Origin: Novosphingobium sp.
GTDB taxonomy: Bacteria > Pseudomonadota > Alphaproteobacteria > Sphingomonadales > Sphingomonadaceae
Direction of reading: 5' to 3'
Assembly (NCBI RefSeq): GCF_030699305.1
Contig: NZ_JAUYNB010000004.1
Location: 1 to 64,000, forward strand
DNA: 64,000 nt
Below the pieces are notes generated by a model, which saw nothing but the letters and a program-made list of their open reading frames with translations, did no database searches and had not been told where the DNA came from. Numbering within the stretch: the stretch's first letter is position 1; the number at the start of each line of letters is the position of its first letter. Position numbers and translations under genes: made by a program. Positions 8,575 to 17,221 of the stretch are shown here, in pieces.

Positions 8575-9198
8575 CTAGGCCGCTCCCGACTCGATTAGTT
8601 CTCCCGTGGACGAGAACCGCAGATTTTGATTGTTCGTACGAACAAGAATGGTGCCGTCGTCTTGCACTTGGGCAAAGCCGTAATCAGGGATGGCAGACGC
8701 TCCTCCCGCTGTTTGTGCCGTCGAGCCTATGGCGACAAGTGCGCAGACTGCCTCGTCAATCTCCTGCGGCGTGCCCGCGTCGAGGGTCAGCGATACTCCA
8801 GTTTGGCTTCGGTCTTCCGGCAGGAGCGTGAATGCGACGGTAATGTTCGCTTCTACCAGAGGGCGGATCACCTGCGCTGCATTGCTTAGATCAAGCAACG
8901 CTTTCGCCTCCGGCCTTGTTTGACCAAACAATTTGTTGGCGAGGTGGTCCGCTGCACGCTCCTGCAATCGGCTGGTGAACGGCTTGGTGAACTGATGCAG
9001 GCCGACCAACGCAGCAATCCATCCGCCGGTATTCATCGCAATCTCAATGAACTCGTTCGGCCCGGCCAATCCTGGCAGGTCAACAGTCTGAGCATCATCG
9101 TCTACGATGGCGCCGAACAGGCCTGCAATGCTCGCCAACTGTTGCTCCGACACCATGGGGCGTCTCGAAACTCGTAAGCCGCTTGTCTCCTTAAGCAT
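8575..9198 (-). CDS. Hypothetical protein, 207 aa
   Basis: I recognise no family. The chosen ATG (9196-9198) overlaps the end of the upstream gene by eight bases and has an AGGG Shine-Dalgarno about seven bases ahead. Longer starts extend into the upstream coding sequence. The product starts MLKETSGLRVSRRPMVSEQQ and has a Gly/Trp-rich hydrophobic patch (NTGGWIAALVGLHQF). Its end looks like short beta strands (DGTILVRTNNQNLRFSSTGE). No signal peptide or catalytic motif is evident. It appears to form a two-gene unit with the gene at 9191-9715, just downstream of tRNA-Ser. That setting and the lower GC suggest acquired DNA. Confidence 0.6.
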   Translation of the reverse strand: MLKETSGLRVSRRPMVSEQQLASIAGLFGAIVDDDAQTVDLPGLAGPNEFIEIAMNTGGWIAALVGLHQFTKPFTSRLQERAADHLANKLFGQTRPEAKALLDLSNAAQVIRPLVEANITVAFTLLPEDRSQTGVSLTLDAGTPQEIDEAVCALVAIGSTAQTAGGASAIPDYGFAQVQDDGTILVRTNNQNLRFSSTGELIESGAA

Positions 9199-9715
9199 TG
9201 TGCTGCCCTTCATGAGGTATGCGGCCTGCCCACCCGATTTGTTCCAACTCCAGTTTTGAAATTGGTAAGTATCGGCAGATGCTGTCCGCGGGCTGATGAA
9301 GGAAGCCAAACTTCGTAGTATCGACTCCGCCCACGTCCCATCGATATTCGATCCGCCCGAATAAGCAGCCGTAGATGTCCGCTTCGGGGTAGCTCAACAG
9401 ATCAAACGCATCCCCTCGCACGTTCACAAAAAATCTGTCTGAGGCTCCTACGCCTAGCTCAAGGCGAGGCAAGAACCGGACGCTGTTCGAGAAGGACGGT
9501 AGTTCGTGGGGTGGCCATTCTTCGTACCGTCGAGCGCCGGTGAAGAACGCCGTGATTATCGCAGGAGCATCCCCTTGGTTCGTTACCGTCAGGTGAAATC
9601 GAGAAGGATACGAGGAGGCAGTGTCGCCCACGATCTTAAGTTCCACGTCAGACACCATGATTAGGGGTCTTTTCGATGCTGGCGGCGGTTCGTGCCCGCT
9701 GTCGGCGTTGTCCAT
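9191..9715 (-). CDS. Hypothetical protein, 174 aa
   Basis: A soluble-looking 174-residue protein with no family I can name. After a polar N-terminus (MDNADSGHEPPPASKRP) it shows a run of beta strands, for example RFHLTVTNQGDAPAIITAFF, that resembles an immunoglobulin-like sandwich. Trp- and Cys-containing segments follow (GCLFGRIEYRWDVGG). There is no signal peptide, so it is probably cytosolic. Codon use appears less GC-extreme than in neighbouring housekeeping genes. The eight-base overlap with the next gene suggests the two products act together. Confidence 0.6.
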   Translation of the reverse strand: MDNADSGHEPPPASKRPLIMVSDVELKIVGDTASSYPSRFHLTVTNQGDAPAIITAFFTGARRYEEWPPHELPSFSNSVRFLPRLELGVGASDRFFVNVRGDAFDLLSYPEADIYGCLFGRIEYRWDVGGVDTTKFGFLHQPADSICRYLPISKLELEQIGWAGRIPHEGQHNA

Positions 9716-9850
9716 AGCTACTGCTCCAAAGCAAGCCTGATTTTAATGTAGCAGCGCAGCGCCGCCGTTGCCATCGCGGTTTAAGTGGCGATGGAACAAA
9801 CCCGCTCGTCCGCAGTTTACGCGGCAGGACTGAATTACGGGAGAGTATCG

Positions 9851-9928
9851 ATGGGTAAAGGTCTGCTGTTGTGGCTCGTGGGCGTGCCTATTCCGGTGAT
9901 TCTGGTCTTGTGGCTGATCTTTCGCTGA
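9851..9928 (+). CDS. Tiny membrane protein, 25 aa
   Basis: A very short gene encoding MGKGLLLWLVGVPIPVILVL followed by WLIFR. It is one continuous hydrophobic helix with a basic residue at each end. A strong GGGAGAG Shine-Dalgarno lies six to eight bases before the ATG, which is the main argument that it is translated. It resembles the single-helix miniproteins often seen in proteobacteria, whose function is unknown. It stands alone on the plus strand, about 130 bases upstream of the small lipoprotein gene. Confidence 0.6.
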   Translation: MGKGLLLWLVGVPIPVILVLWLIFR

Positions 9929-10010
9929 TCGGCTGCGGTTAACCCCTGACAGCGCAGCGTTTTTTCATCCTCTGCCGTGCCGGTCGCGGTGCGGGATGCG
10001 GCGCCAACTG

Positions 10011-10050
10011 CCATTCTCAACCAAACACGGCCATTCAAAACCAAACACGG
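10011..10050 (+). repeat. 20-base tandem direct repeat, two copies
   Basis: Two adjacent 20-base units differ at two positions: CCATTCTCAACCAAACACGG (10011-10030) and CCATTCAAAACCAAACACGG (10031-10050). They end 11 bases before the ATG of the lipoprotein gene, so they lie in its leader. They may be a slipped-strand duplication or a binding site; nothing further can be said from the sequence. Confidence 0.85.
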
Positions 10051-10061
10051 GAACTCATGCG

Positions 10062-10397
10062 ATGACGAAAATTACCATCATGGCGCTGGCAGTGGGCTGT
10101 CTTGCACTGGGCGCGTGCAGCCAAAGTCCGACGGACGCTGAACAGATTGCCAACGATAACGCAGCGCAGGCCAACCGCGATGCGGCGTCGGCCAATCTGG
10201 ATGCCGCCAATTCACAGATGCAGGCGCAGGATGCCCGCAACGATGCCAACAACGCGCGTGACACCACGCAGGCCGTGACAAACGCGGCCGTGCGGGAAAT
10301 CTCTGACGTCAACCGCGAAGCTGCCGCCAAAGCGGCCCGCGACGCGGCTGAAGTTGCCCGGCTGAAGGCAGAAGCAGCCGCCGCGCCGAAACCTTGA
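10062..10397 (+). CDS. Small Ala-rich coiled-coil lipoprotein, 111 aa
   Basis: The start ATG at 10062 gives a lipoprotein signal peptide ending LALGAC, so the mature chain would begin at a lipidated Cys. The remaining 90 residues are rich in Ala, Asn, Asp and Gln with few hydrophobic side chains. They form a long helical, coiled-coil-like stretch rather like small Lpp-type or YgdI-like lipoproteins. A longer frame to 9996 runs through the tandem repeat and lacks a signal peptide. The likely location is the inner leaflet of the outer membrane; the role is unknown. The gene ends at a strong hairpin shared with the convergent DUF11 cluster. Confidence 0.75.
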   Translation: MTKITIMALAVGCLALGACSQSPTDAEQIANDNAAQANRDAASANLDAANSQMQAQDARNDANNARDTTQAVTNAAVREISDVNREAAAKAARDAAEVARLKAEAAAAPKP

Positions 10398-10403
10398 CCG
10401 GCC

Positions 10404-10445
10404 GGGCCGCCTGATCGATCACTTCGCGGATCGGTCAGGCGGCCC
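10404..10445. terminator. Hairpin between convergent genes
   Basis: An 11-base perfect stem, GGGCCGCCTGA (10404-10414) with TCAGGCGGCCC (10435-10445), is extended inward by GATC pairings. It sits between the stop of the lipoprotein gene and the stop of the 1683-residue DUF11 protein. No T-tract follows on either strand, so it is a candidate bidirectional terminator or 3' stabiliser, judged from structure and place alone. Confidence 0.6.
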
Positions 10446-10458
10446 CCGGCGGTACGGC

Positions 10459-13400
10459 TTAGCGTCGCCCCAGCCCCAGGAAGCCCAGCGTATCGGTATC
10501 CAGCTTCATCCGCAGGGTGGCGAACAGCCCCTTGTCGGTGCTCCGCGCGGCTGAGAAATCGCGGTCGCGGAAGCCGCTGATGTTATAGCCCACGGTCAGC
10601 AGCACATCCCTGGTCGGGCTGATTCCGATCTGCGGACCGAAGGCAAAGCTGGTGGTGTGGTCAGCCAGGCTGCGGCGGACGGTCGCCTGACCGCCGATTT
10701 CGACGTGCTCACCCAGCCCAAGCCGCGCATCGATCCCGCCGATCAGCGTCGTGCCCGCCAGGTCAAAGCCCTGATAGCGGTCGAAGTTGTGGCGCACCGC
10801 GGCGAACAGGCCGAGTTCGTGGCGAGCGACGCGCTGGCCATCGACGCTGCCCCCCGGCGACCAGTTGGCCGACACCGCGCCGACCACCCGGCGGGACTTG
10901 GCATCGCCATCGACCGTCAGCGCGCTGCGGCCAGCCGGGCCAGCCTCACCCGCCACCGCGCCGGTTACGGCATCGCTGCGGAACTCCGCCTTGGCGAGGA
11001 ACGCCAGCGCCGAATTGGCTGGGCGGTAAGCGGCGGCAACCGCACCGTCGAGGATTTCGCTGCTCATGCCGGTGGCGGTGCTGGCGCGGGTCCACAGCAC
11101 GCCGGAACCAACCATGCTGCCCTCGCCCAGCTGGCGGATCGTGCCAAAGGTCACGCCCTTGCGGTCGGCCAGCTGGCCATCGCGCCATTCACCGCGCAGG
11201 GTGCTGGTCCAGCGATCCTTGCGCCATGAACCCCCCAGCGTGATCGCGGTGAAGTCTTCAGCCACGGTCCCGGTTTCACCCAGTGCGCCGCCGCTGGAGG
11301 CGGGGTGTGCGGGGTTGATCAGCTTGGCCGGGTCGATCCCGCCGATGGTCTTGCTGCTGTCGAGCGTGGCGTCGATGGTCAGGTTCTTCGTCACTTCGAG
11401 CGACTGGGCGAGGCCGAACGCGGCAAAGCTGCGCTTGCCGTATTCACTGATCGCTTGCTGGCCGACGTTGGATACCACCCGCGCGCCGCGCCAGGGCACC
11501 AGTTCGAACCCGACCCGCGCGGTGCGGGCGTCGATCGCCGCGCCCTTGGCGATTTCATAGCTGCCGACCAGCTTGACCGCGCTCGTCACGGCCAGCCGTG
11601 CGGTCAGGCGGTGGCGTTCGGGCAGGTCGACGGCTTCGGCGCGGTCCAGCGCGATGCTGGTCGATCCGGTGACTTCCAGCTTGTTGTTCAGCAGGCGCTG
11701 CGTCACGCCGCCTTCCAGCAGGGTGGAATTGGCGGTGGTGCCATCAGCCAGCCGGTCGCGCATCATCGCCACGCCCAGCCGCGCATCGGTGCGCTGCGAG
11801 CGATAGAGCGTGCCGAGCTGCACTGCGGTGCGGCTGGCGCTGTCGGTCAGGCTGTTATCGTGCCAGGCGCTGGTGGTCAGCGACAGCGCTTCACTGGCCT
11901 GATAGCGCGCATCGACACCCAGCTTGCGGCGGCCGCGTTCGGCCCCGCTCATCTGGCCGACGCCGAAATCGGCAGCAGCCGAGCGGGCATAGGCGATCAC
12001 GTCGAGTTTGCCGTCATGGTGCTCGGCCTCGACCAGCCAGGCCTGCGCGTTGCCGCCATTCGCAAAGCTCATCCCGGCTTCGGCGCGCAGTTCGGTGTTC
12101 TCACCCAGCCGCAGGCGGGCATCCACCGCGCCCATATTGGTGCGCACGGTGTTGCCCGCGCTGGCGCCGGTATCGGTGATCGCGCTGGCGCCGATCCGCA
12201 GCTTGCCATTGGCAGTGGTATAGTCGGCGCGCAGGCCCGCGTTGATCTCGCCGCCGCGCACCGTTTCGTCGAGTTCATAGTCGATCACGATGATCTGCGG
12301 GTTCAGGCCTTCATCGCGGCTCAGCACCGGTTCCTTGAAGGTGATGGTCCCGGCCAGCAGATCGAGGTCATAGTCGATGAAACGCGACAGGACGCGGCGC
12401 GAAACCAGCACTTCAGAACGGAACCGGTCACGCACTTCGATGCTGACCTGTTCGCTGTTGGCGATGATCGCGCGGCTGGACAGGCGGTAAGGACCGCTGA
12501 TCCCGCCGCCCTGAATCTCGTCGCGGCGATGGGTCGAGGCGATCTTTGCGGCAAAGCCCTGCGCGTGGAAGCCCCCGACGTTGGCCTCGGCCTTGAAGCC
12601 GGTCGCGGAGCGCTGATAGCGGGCCAGCTGGGTCTGGTCGAAGCCGGTGTCGAAATCGCCATAGAGCGCATAGAACGCGGCGCTTTCGATCCGGACGTAC
12701 AGCTTTTCGCGGCTGGCCGCGTCGAAGCGGCGGTCCGAGCCATCGGCGAACACGGTGTAATAGGCCGTGGGATCAATCACGCCGAGCAACCGCTGATCGT
12801 CACGCTGCTTCGCGCTGTCATAGGCGGCGGTCAGCAGGAATCGGCCCAGCACGCGGCCCTTGGTATAGAATGCAACACGCGCGTTCTGGCCCAGATCGCT
12901 ATCGAACCGGCCCGATCGCTGCATGGCGTCTGCCACGGTGCGCGCGCCGACCGAACCTTCGGCCAGCCCGACCAGCGTCCACGGCTGTTCACCGGGCACG
13001 ACCCAGGCATCCAGCTGCTGGCGGCGACGCTGGCTGTCATCGGTGAAGGTGAAGTCGAGGCGCAGCTTGCCGCTGACCATCGTCGGGGCGAGTTCGACCA
13101 GCGCGATGCCCTGATCACCCTTCACCACCCAGCGCGGGGCGATGCGGCCCTGTCCTGACAGTGCGCGCGACTGCATCAGGTCCAGCGCCTCGGCGCTTTC
13201 ATACGGCGCGCCGAGCGAAAATTCGCCGGAGATCCCGTCATGGACCGGGCGGCCCGCGCGATCGAGGATGCGCAGCGCCAGCACCGGGCGGTTGGTGCCA
13301 TCCGCGATCAGGCGCGATTGTTCGGGCAGCAGTTCGACGCGCGCCGGCCTGGCAGCGTAATGCACTGCGCGCGACAGTTCGGTCGCCAGCGTGCCATCGG

Positions 13401-15510
13401 CATTGCGGACCCGTGCAGTCAGGCGGGTCACATCGCCGTCGAGCGGGATCGAGCGCCAGATGCTGACGGCAAAGCCACGCGGAGACTTCTTGAGGCCATC
13501 GAACGCGACCTTCTCGACCGGCTTGCCATCGATCAGCAGGTCCACGGTCTGATTGGCGCGGTGGCGCACGACCACGCGAACTGCCGGAGCGCGCGGGTTG
13601 TGGTCAAGCGAAGGGAACAGGAAGTCGGTCGGGCCATCGCCCAGCGCCAGCCAGTCGGTATCGCCGCCCGCCGCACTGCGTTCAGCCGAGACAGCGGCCT
13701 TGTCATCCTGCTTTTTCGTTTCAGTAGAGAATTTTGCGACCAGCTTATAAGGCAGTTTCGCAGAAAAATCCGCCACGACCAGGCTGCCGCCCTGCCCGAT
13801 CACGAAGCGTGAGCTGGCGCTGCCCGCGCTGCGGGTCGAGCGGGCGCAATCGGTGAACGCACCGCCCTTGGGCAGGGTGTTGCTCAGCGCCTGCACGACA
13901 TGGGTGCCCGGCGTCAGGGCGTCAAAATGATAACGGCCATCGGCATCGGTCACGGCAAAGCTGCCGTCTTCCAGCACCAGCCGCACACCGGGGATGCCGA
14001 CCGGCTGTTGAGTCACATCGCAGCCGCCAGCGGTGATCCGGCCAATCAGCGTCATCCGCGCGGCCAGGTTGTCCTGCGCGATCCGCAGCACCGCGCTGGC
14101 GATGGACGTGCGGCCGAGCGCATCGGTCGCGACCGCGCGGTTCAGCGCCTGACCCGCCGGGGCATCGGCGCGCACGGTCATCGCATAGGTAACGGTGCGG
14201 ACCGCGCCGGGCGCGATATCGCCCAGCAGCACGGTCAGGCTGCGGCCATCGGCGCTGGTCTGGACCGCGCCGGGTGCCGCCGCGCCGTCAAGGCGGACGG
14301 TGTCCTTGCGCAGGCGCAGCAGCGCCGAGGGCGTGTCGACCAGCGCCACCGCGCGCTTGGTGCGGCTGTCGGTATTGCGGGCGGTGACGGTATAGAACAC
14401 CACGTCGCCCGGCAGCGCCATCGGGCGGGAAACGGCCTTGGTCAGCGCGACCGCCACCGGCGGCGCATCGACCGGAATGTCCACCCGCACCGGGGTCGGC
14501 CCGGTCAGCGCGAAAGCGCGGCCCCACGAGGCATCGGTCAGTTCCAGCGGCCCGCCATCGGGGCGGCGCAGAGCGGCCAGCTGCGGCAGGGTTGTGGCCG
14601 ACGGGGCGCTGTACGGCGCAGGCGGTACGACGACCAGGCGGTACTGGCCCAGCGGGGCGAGCGGAAAGCGATACTCGCCGGGCAGCATCGGCCAGACGTT
14701 GCCAGCGCCGTCGGTGATCGGCTGGCCGGAAATGACGCTCGACGGCCAGCTTGTGACCCCATCGTCGGCAAACACCCGCGCCGGGGCGCCGGTTGCGGCC
14801 TCGACCAGCGAAACGCGGGCGCCGTCAACCGGCGTGCCGTCTTCGCTGTCGAACACCAGACCGAACGGATCGGCCAGCACTTCGACTTGCGCGGTCGCCA
14901 GCACCCTGGTTTGGCCGGAGTTCACGCATTCGATGGAAATGGTATCGCCCGGCGAAACGCTCAGGCGGCAATCGCCCTGCACCGGGCTGGGCGGGATCGC
15001 GGCGGTCGGGATCGCGCCGATGAACACGCCGCTGTTGGGGGCGGTTTCAAACACCTGCAACTGTTCGCGGTCACCCGACGCGGTGGTCAGCGTCGCGGTG
15101 ACGCTGTCAATCGCATTGGGATTGGTGTTGGCACCGGGCGCAACCAGCCGGAAGAACAGCGTCGTGCCGATCTTGAGCGTGGTCGACTGTTCGAGCGAAG
15201 CGACGGCACTGCTGCCATCCAGCCCGCCCGGCACGGCGATCACCGCACCGCCGCAGCGCGACGGGTTGAACGCCAGCGACTGGCCATTGCCAGCGGGCAC
15301 CCAGGTGTCGATGGTGCTGCCGCCGATGCTGGCCAGTTCAATCGCAACCGGGTTCGAACGGATCGAGAAATCGCGGCCCTGTTCGGTCCAGCTGGCGCCT
15401 GCGATATTGGTAATGGTCTGCGCCCGCACCTGCGTGGCAGGCGCGATCAGCATCAGCACCGCCAGCAACAGCGCGGTGATGGCAGAGCTGATATGTTTGG
15501 TTGCGACCAT
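10459..15510 (-). CDS. Giant DUF11/outer-membrane barrel protein, 1683 aa
   Basis: The signal peptide ends VRAQ near residue 31. A mature N-terminal strand ITNIAGASW (33-41) is followed by beta-sandwich regions to about 340, a DUF11-like domain (about 350-470), an SdrD/CNA-B-like domain (about 490-560, FAVTDADGRYHFDALTPGTH) and further beta domains to about 880. The last 800 residues alternate hydrophobic and polar residues, with many Arg/Asp turns and aromatic girdles. I read these as a large outer-membrane beta barrel. The protein does not end in the usual Phe/Trp but in GFLGLGRR. It is the last gene of the DUF11 cluster, 57 bases after its neighbour. A role as surface anchor or exporter is inference. 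Confidence 0.75.
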   Translation of the reverse strand: MVATKHISSAITALLLAVLMLIAPATQVRAQTITNIAGASWTEQGRDFSIRSNPVAIELASIGGSTIDTWVPAGNGQSLAFNPSRCGGAVIAVPGGLDGSSAVASLEQSTTLKIGTTLFFRLVAPGANTNPNAIDSVTATLTTASGDREQLQVFETAPNSGVFIGAIPTAAIPPSPVQGDCRLSVSPGDTISIECVNSGQTRVLATAQVEVLADPFGLVFDSEDGTPVDGARVSLVEAATGAPARVFADDGVTSWPSSVISGQPITDGAGNVWPMLPGEYRFPLAPLGQYRLVVVPPAPYSAPSATTLPQLAALRRPDGGPLELTDASWGRAFALTGPTPVRVDIPVDAPPVAVALTKAVSRPMALPGDVVFYTVTARNTDSRTKRAVALVDTPSALLRLRKDTVRLDGAAAPGAVQTSADGRSLTVLLGDIAPGAVRTVTYAMTVRADAPAGQALNRAVATDALGRTSIASAVLRIAQDNLAARMTLIGRITAGGCDVTQQPVGIPGVRLVLEDGSFAVTDADGRYHFDALTPGTHVVQALSNTLPKGGAFTDCARSTRSAGSASSRFVIGQGGSLVVADFSAKLPYKLVAKFSTETKKQDDKAAVSAERSAAGGDTDWLALGDGPTDFLFPSLDHNPRAPAVRVVVRHRANQTVDLLIDGKPVEKVAFDGLKKSPRGFAVSIWRSIPLDGDVTRLTARVRNADGTLATELSRAVHYAARPARVELLPEQSRLIADGTNRPVLALRILDRAGRPVHDGISGEFSLGAPYESAEALDLMQSRALSGQGRIAPRWVVKGDQGIALVELAPTMVSGKLRLDFTFTDDSQRRRQQLDAWVVPGEQPWTLVGLAEGSVGARTVADAMQRSGRFDSDLGQNARVAFYTKGRVLGRFLLTAAYDSAKQRDDQRLLGVIDPTAYYTVFADGSDRRFDAASREKLYVRIESAAFYALYGDFDTGFDQTQLARYQRSATGFKAEANVGGFHAQGFAAKIASTHRRDEIQGGGISGPYRLSSRAIIANSEQVSIEVRDRFRSEVLVSRRVLSRFIDYDLDLLAGTITFKEPVLSRDEGLNPQIIVIDYELDETVRGGEINAGLRADYTTANGKLRIGASAITDTGASAGNTVRTNMGAVDARLRLGENTELRAEAGMSFANGGNAQAWLVEAEHHDGKLDVIAYARSAAADFGVGQMSGAERGRRKLGVDARYQASEALSLTTSAWHDNSLTDSASRTAVQLGTLYRSQRTDARLGVAMMRDRLADGTTANSTLLEGGVTQRLLNNKLEVTGSTSIALDRAEAVDLPERHRLTARLAVTSAVKLVGSYEIAKGAAIDARTARVGFELVPWRGARVVSNVGQQAISEYGKRSFAAFGLAQSLEVTKNLTIDATLDSSKTIGGIDPAKLINPAHPASSGGALGETGTVAEDFTAITLGGSWRKDRWTSTLRGEWRDGQLADRKGVTFGTIRQLGEGSMVGSGVLWTRASTATGMSSEILDGAVAAAYRPANSALAFLAKAEFRSDAVTGAVAGEAGPAGRSALTVDGDAKSRRVVGAVSANWSPGGSVDGQRVARHELGLFAAVRHNFDRYQGFDLAGTTLIGGIDARLGLGEHVEIGGQATVRRSLADHTTSFAFGPQIGISPTRDVLLTVGYNISGFRDRDFSAARSTDKGLFATLRMKLDTDTLGFLGLGRR

Positions 15511-15567
15511 TGGTGTTCAGGAAATGACGGGGCAGCCGGCCCATACCGTGCCGCCCCGCCAGTCTCG

Positions 15568-16647
15568 TCAGTTGATCGTTGCGCGGAAGCGCAGCGTTTT
15601 GGTTTCACCAGCGGCAACGCTGGCCAGCGTGCCGCTGACGGTGTCCGAACCGAACGAGCCGCCAGAGCTGCCGTTCTCGTCGCAATCACCACCCGTGACC
15701 GTTCCGTTGAGGAAGATCCCATAGCCCGAAGCATAGCTGACCGTGCTGGGCAGCGGGTCAGAGATGGCCACGTCGGTGGCCGTCTGGCTGCCGCTCGCGT
15801 TGGCCACGACGATGCAATACTCGATCGTCGCGCCCGGAATGGCCTTCGGGTTGGTGGTCAGGTTGACCGGATCGCTGATCAGGCGGCTGTTCTTGGTGAT
15901 GGTCAGCGAGGCGGTGTAGACGGTGTAATCGTCCTTGGCCGAATGCATCCCGTCACCTTCCGCATCGGTCGCGCCAGCGGCATCGGCGAACACGGTATCC
16001 ATGCCCGACGTGTTGGCGCCGGTGGTTTCACTCAGGATCGAGTCCAGAGTGCCAACAGTGCCGCTCACCGCCGTCGCGCTGCCATGCGCCGTCGCGGTCA
16101 GCGTGACTGCCGAGAACGCGCCGTTGGTCAGGCTGAGCGGGATGTCCGCCAGCACGAACACGGTCATGCTGGCATCCGGGGCGAGTTCGTCCAGATAGGT
16201 CACCAGCAGATCGGTGCCGGCATCATAGACGCCGTTGCCGTTGGTATCGACATGGATCCGCACGTTGGTCGTGTCGAAGCTGTCGGTGCCGGTGTGTGCG
16301 CCCGACCCACCGTCCGCCACCTGGGCCGCGGCCAGCGCGAAATCGAGCGTGGCGTTGGACTGGTTGGTGATCTGGAACGTCGTTACCGCAGCTTCCTGGC
16401 CGGGCGAGACGGTTGTCGTCGTCGTGTCGCCGCTTTCGGCCACCACGAACGCCACCTTGCGGTCAACCGTGAAGGTATCGCCCGCATCGGTGGAAGTCTG
16501 CGCAATCCCGCCAACCTGATAGTTGACGGTCACGGTATTGGTAATGGAAGAGCCCGCCAGCGTACCCGACGCCAGTGCGGGACTCGCGCCGAGCGCGACG
16601 AGTGCGATCGCACCGGCCTGCCCCAGCAGTCTGCCTGACTTGTTCAT
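15568..16647 (-). CDS. Secreted DUF11-domain protein, 359 aa
   Basis: I chose the ATG at 16647 because a GGGGA Shine-Dalgarno precedes it and a standard signal peptide follows (MNKSGRLLGQAGAIALVALG, ending ALAS); a longer frame begins at 16674. The mature chain begins with an orphan strand ITNTVTVNY. Two DUF11-like sandwiches follow. The first holds a calcium-loop-like DTNGNGVYDAGTD; the second carries ISDPVNLTTNPKAIPGA and two Cys (EYCI, GGDCDEN). The protein stops at KTLRFRATIN, without the usual NTATV-type last strand. The C-terminal domain is clearly paralogous to that of the 663-residue protein at 18403-20394. Confidence 0.8.
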   Translation of the reverse strand: MNKSGRLLGQAGAIALVALGASPALASGTLAGSSITNTVTVNYQVGGIAQTSTDAGDTFTVDRKVAFVVAESGDTTTTTVSPGQEAAVTTFQITNQSNATLDFALAAAQVADGGSGAHTGTDSFDTTNVRIHVDTNGNGVYDAGTDLLVTYLDELAPDASMTVFVLADIPLSLTNGAFSAVTLTATAHGSATAVSGTVGTLDSILSETTGANTSGMDTVFADAAGATDAEGDGMHSAKDDYTVYTASLTITKNSRLISDPVNLTTNPKAIPGATIEYCIVVANASGSQTATDVAISDPLPSTVSYASGYGIFLNGTVTGGDCDENGSSGGSFGSDTVSGTLASVAAGETKTLRFRATIN

Positions 16648-16718
16648 TGCATGGTCCCCATAGTTCAGTTTCAACCCCGATCCTTTCCGCCCTGGGGTCG
16701 TGGCGGTTCAGCCGCTGG

Positions 16719-17210
16719 TCAGCGGACGATAGCGTTGTAAGTGAGCGTCCCGGACTCGCCGGGGTTCAGCACCGGCAGGGTCCAGCGGATGTGCGTGACA
16801 TCCGAGTTGAGCGCGCCGCGCTGGCCGCCCTTGCCGTCAGCCACCTGAAGCGCGCCAAGGCTGCCCCAGTTGCGCCCGGCATCGACCGAAACGTCGAGCG
16901 CGTCTGCCCCGTCCGCAGCCAGCATGACCGGCTGCGGGATCGGGTTGGTGACGACGAACGTTTCGACCTTATCGGCGCTGACATTGCGATAGCGGACCGA
17001 AAAAATCAGCCGGTCACCCGGCACGACCACTTGCGGCGTGACCCAGGTCTTCCGGACGGTGCCGTTTTCGGCCACGACCTTTTCGACCTTGACGTCGCTT
17101 TCCAGCTCGACCTGCGCCGCCTTTGCCGTCTCGGCCAAGGCCGGGGCGGAAAGGGTGCTGGCTGCGAATGCGGTCATGCCGATGACAGCGGAAATCCAGT
17201 TGGTCTTCAT
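16719..17210 (-). CDS. Secreted single DUF11-like protein, 163 aa
   Basis: A 163-residue exported protein with a signal peptide ending in SAPALAE (about 27 residues) and one DUF11-like beta-sandwich. Typical pieces are VVVPGDRLIFSVRYRNVSAD, VTNPIPQPVML and the terminal strand ESGTLTYNAIVR, at which the protein ends. It starts 11 bases after the stop of the 332-codon neighbour, with a GAGGAG Shine-Dalgarno, so the two are surely co-transcribed. It lacks the N-terminal orphan strand seen in three other members. This makes it a candidate cap, chaperone or minor subunit, but that is inference. Confidence 0.78.
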   Translation of the reverse strand: MKTNWISAVIGMTAFAASTLSAPALAETAKAAQVELESDVKVEKVVAENGTVRKTWVTPQVVVPGDRLIFSVRYRNVSADKVETFVVTNPIPQPVMLAADGADALDVSVDAGRNWGSLGALQVADGKGGQRGALNSDVTHIRWTLPVLNPGESGTLTYNAIVR

Positions 17211-17221
17211 GACGCTGCTCC

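Noticed and set aside
8421..10060. tRNA-Ser attachment-site duplication
   Set aside because: No copy of the tRNA 3' end was found downstream of the gene pair, and no integrase is nearby.
13900..16638. 912-codon plus-strand open frame
   Set aside because: It is antisense to the DUF11 genes, has Arg/Gly/Ala-rich low-complexity content and no recognisable domain. It arises from codon bias on the other strand.
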